From contig JAIEIQ010000013.1 in assembly GCA_029065305.1 (NCBI GenBank), positions 1 to 7,699 of the forward strand: a stretch of 7,699 bases of DNA, written 5' to 3'. The translations under genes and the position numbers were made by a program. The DNA comes from Oscillospiraceae bacterium. Its GTDB lineage: Bacteria > Bacillota > Clostridia > Oscillospirales > Oscillospiraceae. This document shows positions 5,524-7,699 of the stretch, piece after piece. The stretch's first letter is position 1. Each line of letters starts with the position of its first letter. The notes below the pieces were generated by a model. It did not search any database. It had not been told where the DNA came from and saw nothing but the letters and a program-made list of their open reading frames with translations.

Positions 5524-6453
5524 TCAGGCGCGGGAGGGCCGCTCCCACAGCTGCTGCATCCGCTCGTCCGCCCACACCACCTGGTTCCGGCCGTGCTTTT
5601 TCGCGTCATACAGCATGGTGTCCGCGATTTTTAAGTAGGACGCGTAGGCGCTCTCCGTCGTGGGGACGGCGGTCACGCCGCCGACGCTGATCGTGACCCA
5701 CTTGGACACGGAGGGGTCGTGGGGGATGTGGAGGTCCTCCACCGCCTGCCGGATTTTTTTCAAGTGGGCGAAGAACTTCTCCGACGAATCCCCCATGGAG
5801 ATGGCCACAAACTCCTCGCCGCCATAGCGGGCAAAGAAGTCCGTGCCGCGCTGCAAGCGGGCGGACACGGTTTTCGCCACGGCGGCGATCACCTTGTCCC
5901 CGGCGGGGTGGCCGAAGGTGTCGTTGTAGATCTTGAACTTGTCGATATCGAACATGCAGATCGAAAACGGGACCTGGAGCCGCGCGGCCTCGTGCCACTT
6001 GGCGATGCTGTAGCGCTCATACCTGCGCCGGTTGGCGATGCCGGTCAGCTGGTCGGTCATGGACTGCTGCTCCACCTGCCTGCGGTAGTTGTACAGCTTG
6101 ATATGGGTGTTGACCCGGGCCTTTACAATCGGGGCGTGGAAGGGCTTTGTAATATAGTCAACCGCCCCCAGCACCAGCCCATGCTGCTCGTTTTCCACAT
6201 CGGAAAGGCTGGTGATGAGGATGACCGGGACGTTTTGGGTGATGATCTCCTCCTGCAGTTTTTTCAGCAGTGTAAAGCCGTCCATGCCGGGCATCACCAC
6301 GTCCAGCAGAATCAGGGAGTAGCTCTCGCTGCTGGCCCGGCGCAGACCGTCCTCCGCCGTCTGCGCGACGGAGACGTCATATTCATCGGTCAAAATCCCC
6401 TTCAGCTGCGCCGCCTGCACAGCGCTGTCGTCAACAATCAGAATTTTTTCCAT
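5524..6453 (-). CDS. Response regulator with diguanylate cyclase output (REC-GGDEF)
   Basis: A 309-residue cytoplasmic protein. The receiver domain (1-120) has D8-D9, the phospho-acceptor D51 (LILLDVVMPGMDGF), T81 and K103 (YITKPF). After a linker helix (YNYRRQVEQQ), the GGDEF domain (about 131-295) shows DQLTGIANRRRYE, FDIDKFKIYNDTFGHPAGD, the active-site RYGGEEF (GGEEF at 211-215) and the inhibitory-site motif RGTD (R202, D205; RxxD) at the usual distance. It should make c-di-GMP from two GTP, activated by phosphorylation and feedback-inhibited by product, like WspR/PleD-type regulators. The ATG at 6453 is preceded by GAGGAGAG (6461-6468) 7 bases away. An open frame continues upstream towards the TetR gene, but the codons there lack domain similarity. 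No histidine kinase is in the window. Confidence 0.96.
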   Translation of the reverse strand: MEKILIVDDSAVQAAQLKGILTDEYDVSVAQTAEDGLRRASSESYSLILLDVVMPGMDGFTLLKKLQEEIITQNVPVILITSLSDVENEQHGLVLGAVDYITKPFHAPIVKARVNTHIKLYNYRRQVEQQSMTDQLTGIANRRRYERYSIAKWHEAARLQVPFSICMFDIDKFKIYNDTFGHPAGDKVIAAVAKTVSARLQRGTDFFARYGGEEFVAISMGDSSEKFFAHLKKIRQAVEDLHIPHDPSVSKWVTISVGGVTAVPTTESAYASYLKIADTMLYDAKKHGRNQVVWADERMQQLWERPSRA

Positions 6454-6593
6454 TTCCGTACTCTCCTCATTGTGTTTACACAAACCGGCCCCATACAACA
6501 TGGGGTTGATGAGGGGGCCGCCGCCGAGTAAATAAACATTTATTTTCCGGCGGTTAAAAAACGAACCACTCTCCGGCGGCGCGTTTTCCAGAT
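6454..6593. other. Intergenic region with three inverted repeats upstream of the diguanylate cyclase gene
   Basis: This 140-bp gap contains TGTGT-TT-ACACA (6471-6482), CCCCAT-N5-ATGGGG (6489-6505) and a compound repeat (6521-6553) in which CCGCCG / CGGCGG enclose AAATAAA-CA-TTTATTT (6530-6545). The AT-rich core stands out in GC-rich surroundings and is the likeliest place for the promoter of the REC-GGDEF gene, but no clear -35/-10 pair is visible. A weak stem, AAAACG/CGTTTT (6587-6582 and 6563-6558 on the minus strand, 18-base loop) followed by Ts, may end the TetR transcript. Confidence 0.45.
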
Positions 6594-7211
6594 CTATTTT
6601 TTCTTTTTGGCGCGCCCCGGCCGCAGATAGCCGCTCAGGCCGGTGGTCAGCAGCTGAAAAATGGTGTCCTCTGTCTCCTGGGTGTTGGGAAGCGTCCCCT
6701 CCACCACATATTTGGCGTACATCACCGTGGAGGTGAGCACATGGAGCCACAGCAGGTCCTGGTTGATTCGGTCCAGGGCGGGGAAGACCCTTTTGAAGAG
6801 CTGGACCGTTCTGATAAATGTATCAAAATAGGAGAAGTCCCGCCCCTTATCGTATTCCGGGAAGAAGGTGCTGTCCCGAAACCGGTGGTAAAAGACGGTT
6901 TCATCCGGGTGGGCCACCCAGAAGCGGAAGTAGGGAAGCCACAGCTTTTTGATGGAGCCCATGGGGTCGGCAAGCATGGCCAGGGGGCTGAATTTTGAAT
7001 TCTCAAAAATCGCCGCCGCCTGTTTGTCCACGTAGGTAAAGCACTCCAGAATCAGCTGCTCCTTGCTTTCAAAGTAGCGGTACAGCGCCCCGGGGGAGAT
7101 TCCCGCCAGATCGCTGACATTTTGGATGCGCGTTCCCTCCAGGCCATACTGGCGCACGGCTTTTATCGCCGCCAAAATGATTCGGGTCTTGGTATCGTCC
7201 AGCGCAATCAC
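6594..7211 (-). CDS. TetR/AcrR-family transcriptional regulator
   Basis: A 205-residue regulator, normal TetR length. The N-terminal DNA-binding domain spans about 8-55: TRIILAAIKAVRQYGLEGTRI, then the helix-turn-helix NVSDLAGISPGALYRYFESKEQL (31-53), the family's most conserved stretch. The remainder is a helical ligand/dimerisation domain (for example LWLPYFRFWVAHPDETVFYHRF) whose ligand cannot be read. It ends in RAKKKK. Start: GTG at 7211 is the only upstream candidate that keeps the usual N-terminus, but the ribosome-like AGAGGG is just 2 bases away, so a downstream non-ATG start is possible. It has its own promoter and probably represses itself or a gene nearby; the neighbours are the c-di-GMP genes (same strand, 140 bp further on) and tRNAs (divergent). 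Confidence 0.93.
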   Translation of the reverse strand: MIALDDTKTRIILAAIKAVRQYGLEGTRIQNVSDLAGISPGALYRYFESKEQLILECFTYVDKQAAAIFENSKFSPLAMLADPMGSIKKLWLPYFRFWVAHPDETVFYHRFRDSTFFPEYDKGRDFSYFDTFIRTVQLFKRVFPALDRINQDLLWLHVLTSTVMYAKYVVEGTLPNTQETEDTIFQLLTTGLSGYLRPGRAKKKK

Positions 7212-7219
7212 TTCCCTCT

Positions 7220-7240
7220 AAAACAGCCCCCCGCTTGTTA
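7220..7240. repeat. Imperfect inverted repeat in the TetR leader (possible operator)
   Basis: AACAGC and GCTTGTT face each other across a run of Cs, matching with a single-base bulge. It lies between the TetR promoter and its start codon, where an autorepression site could be. The symmetry is short, so this is weak. Confidence 0.25.
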
Positions 7241-7252
7241 CTCTGGGGATGT

Positions 7253-7281
7253 ATTATACACTGCTTCCCAGCCGATGGCAA
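7253..7281 (-). promoter_or_regulatory. Promoter of the TetR-family gene
   Basis: On the minus strand TTGCCA (7281-7276, 5 of 6) lies 17 bases upstream of a perfect TATAAT (7258-7253). The leader to the GTG start would be about 36 nt. Confidence 0.8.
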
Positions 7282-7344
7282 GACTCTTTTTCCATTTGAT
7301 GAGGTGAATCATTTGTAAGCAATATAATCAACAGAAAAAAGTCC

Positions 7345-7376
7345 TTGACATATGAGGGGAGATATGATATTATAAT
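7345..7376 (+). promoter_or_regulatory. Promoter of the tRNA pair
   Basis: A perfect TTGACA (7345-7350) is 17 bases from TATTAT (7368-7373), which overlaps TATAAT (7371-7376; 20-base spacing). Transcription would begin around 7380, about ten bases before the first tRNA. A second TATAAT (7323-7328) upstream has no well-spaced -35 (the nearest TTGATG is 21 bases away). Confidence 0.85.
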
Positions 7377-7390
7377 CAATGCCGATATTC

Positions 7391-7477
7391 GCCGGTGTGG
7401 TGGAATTGGTAGACACAAGGGACTTAAAATCCCTCGGTAGCGATACCGTGCCGGTTCGAGCCCGGCCACCGGCACCA
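7391..7477 (+). tRNA. tRNA-Leu (anticodon UAA)
   Basis: An 87-nt class II tRNA. The acceptor stem GCCGGTG (7391-7397) pairs with CACCGGC (7467-7473), discriminator A7474, encoded CCA 7475-7477. The anticodon stem AGGGA/TCCCT holds the loop CTTAAAA with anticodon TAA at 7425-7427. The long variable arm CGGTA-GCGA-TACCG (7435-7448) is typical of leucine tRNAs, and the T arm is GCCGG-TTCGAGC-CCGGC. No intron is present in the anticodon loop. Confidence 0.97.
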
Positions 7478-7501
7478 TCGGGGATGAAAGGTCTGAAATA
7501 T

Positions 7502-7577
7502 CGCGGCGTGGAGCAGTTGGCAGCTCGTCGGGCTCATAACCCGGAGGTCGCAGGTTCAAGTCCTGCCGCCGCAACCA
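7502..7577 (+). tRNA. Initiator tRNA-fMet (anticodon CAU)
   Basis: A 76-nt tRNA with anticodon CAT at 7535-7537 and encoded CCA (7575-7577). Two hallmarks show it is the initiator: the first base C7502 faces A7573 (C1-A72 mismatch) at the end of the acceptor stem, and the anticodon stem has three consecutive G-C pairs (GGG 7530-7532 with CCC 7540-7542). It lies 24 bases after tRNA-Leu and is probably cut from the same precursor. Confidence 0.97.
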
Positions 7578-7594
7578 AAAAACCGCACAGTATA

Positions 7595-7623
7595 GATGCC
7601 GTAGGCTGAAAGCCTACGGCATC
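7595..7623 (+). terminator. Hairpin after the tRNA pair (candidate terminator)
   Basis: GATGCCGTAGGCT, loop GAA, AGCCTACGGCATC: a perfect 13-bp stem 17 bases after the initiator tRNA. The downstream bases are AAGGG and not a U-tract, so termination is inferred from position only. Confidence 0.45.
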
Positions 7624-7661
7624 AAGGGTAAAAGGTGATAGGGAACTATTGCCGCAGAGGG

Positions 7662-7690
7662 CGGCGTGATCGCACGATCACGCCGTCTTT
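7662..7690 (+). terminator. Second hairpin near the right edge (candidate terminator)
   Basis: CGGCGTGATCG and CGATCACGCCG, separated by CA, form a perfect inverted repeat (7662-7685; about 10 paired bases with a realistic loop) followed by TCTTT. This looks more like an intrinsic terminator than the preceding hairpin and may end the tRNA transcript or a gene beyond the edge. No coding sequence is supported in 7624-7699. Confidence 0.45.
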
Positions 7691-7699
7691 CCGCGTCCA

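Noticed and set aside
5719..6531. Plus-strand open frame opposite the REC-GGDEF gene
   Set aside because: Shadow of a well-supported minus-strand gene with complete REC and GGDEF motifs.
6454..6750. N-terminal extension of the REC-GGDEF protein into the TetR gene
   Set aside because: The extra residues have no domain character, overlap a firm TetR gene, and the ATG at 6453 has a good ribosome site directly before the receiver domain.
7391..7577. tRNA-linked attachment site of an integrated element
   Set aside because: No integrase, no duplicated tRNA 3' end and no other mobile-element gene is visible in the window.
7254..7609. Open frames on both strands over the tRNA genes
   Set aside because: Their translations (for example GVVELVDTRDLKSLGS and RRQDLNLRPPGYEPDE) are well-known artefacts of translating tRNA-Leu and similar genes.

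Overview
The window looks like chromosomal DNA of a high-GC, low-molecular-percent-AT Clostridia relative, most likely an Oscillospiraceae-type gut bacterium (Flavonifractor/Lawsonibacter/Intestinimonas-like). The reasons are GGAGG-type ribosome sites, frequent TTG/GTG starts, TTGACA/TATAAT promoters, tRNAs with encoded CCA, and GC-rich (about 70% where sampled) coding sequence with Clostridia-style protein families. The genus is an inference; no marker gene settles it.

Layout, left to right. Positions 1-1126 (minus strand): the first 85 codons of an SPFH/band 7 membrane protein, preceded by a CPBP-family membrane protease gene that is visibly poorer in GC. Positions 1169-3349 (minus): an operon with a strong promoter, a PadR-family regulator, a large HAAS-like plus DUF4097 beta-solenoid protein, a small DUF4870-like membrane protein and an intrinsic terminator. 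Positions 3455-4711 (plus, divergent from the PadR operon): a secreted serpin with an inhibitory-type hinge. A 34-bp perfect palindrome separates it from the convergent genes on its right. Positions 4791-6453 (minus): a cyclic-di-GMP pair, a REC-GGDEF response regulator followed by a YcgR-like PilZ receptor. Positions 6594-7211 (minus): a TetR-family regulator with its own promoter. Positions 7345-7577 (plus): a promoter driving tRNA-Leu(UAA) and initiator tRNA-fMet, followed by two long hairpins up to the window edge.

How the parts may work together. The PadR operon resembles the PadR / DUF1700 / DUF4097 modules common in Firmicutes, which are thought to respond to the cell envelope, but here the HAAS-like part and the DUF4097 repeats are on one polypeptide with no membrane segment. 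The shared divergent promoter region, with a 13-bp palindrome over the PadR -10 box, makes it possible that PadR also affects the serpin gene. The GGDEF and PilZ genes form a make-and-sense c-di-GMP pair, probably one transcript. I see no mobile element, CRISPR array or obviously new defence system. The most unusual items are the HAAS/DUF4097 architecture, the serpin with a long reactive loop, and several long perfect inverted repeats without U-tracts.
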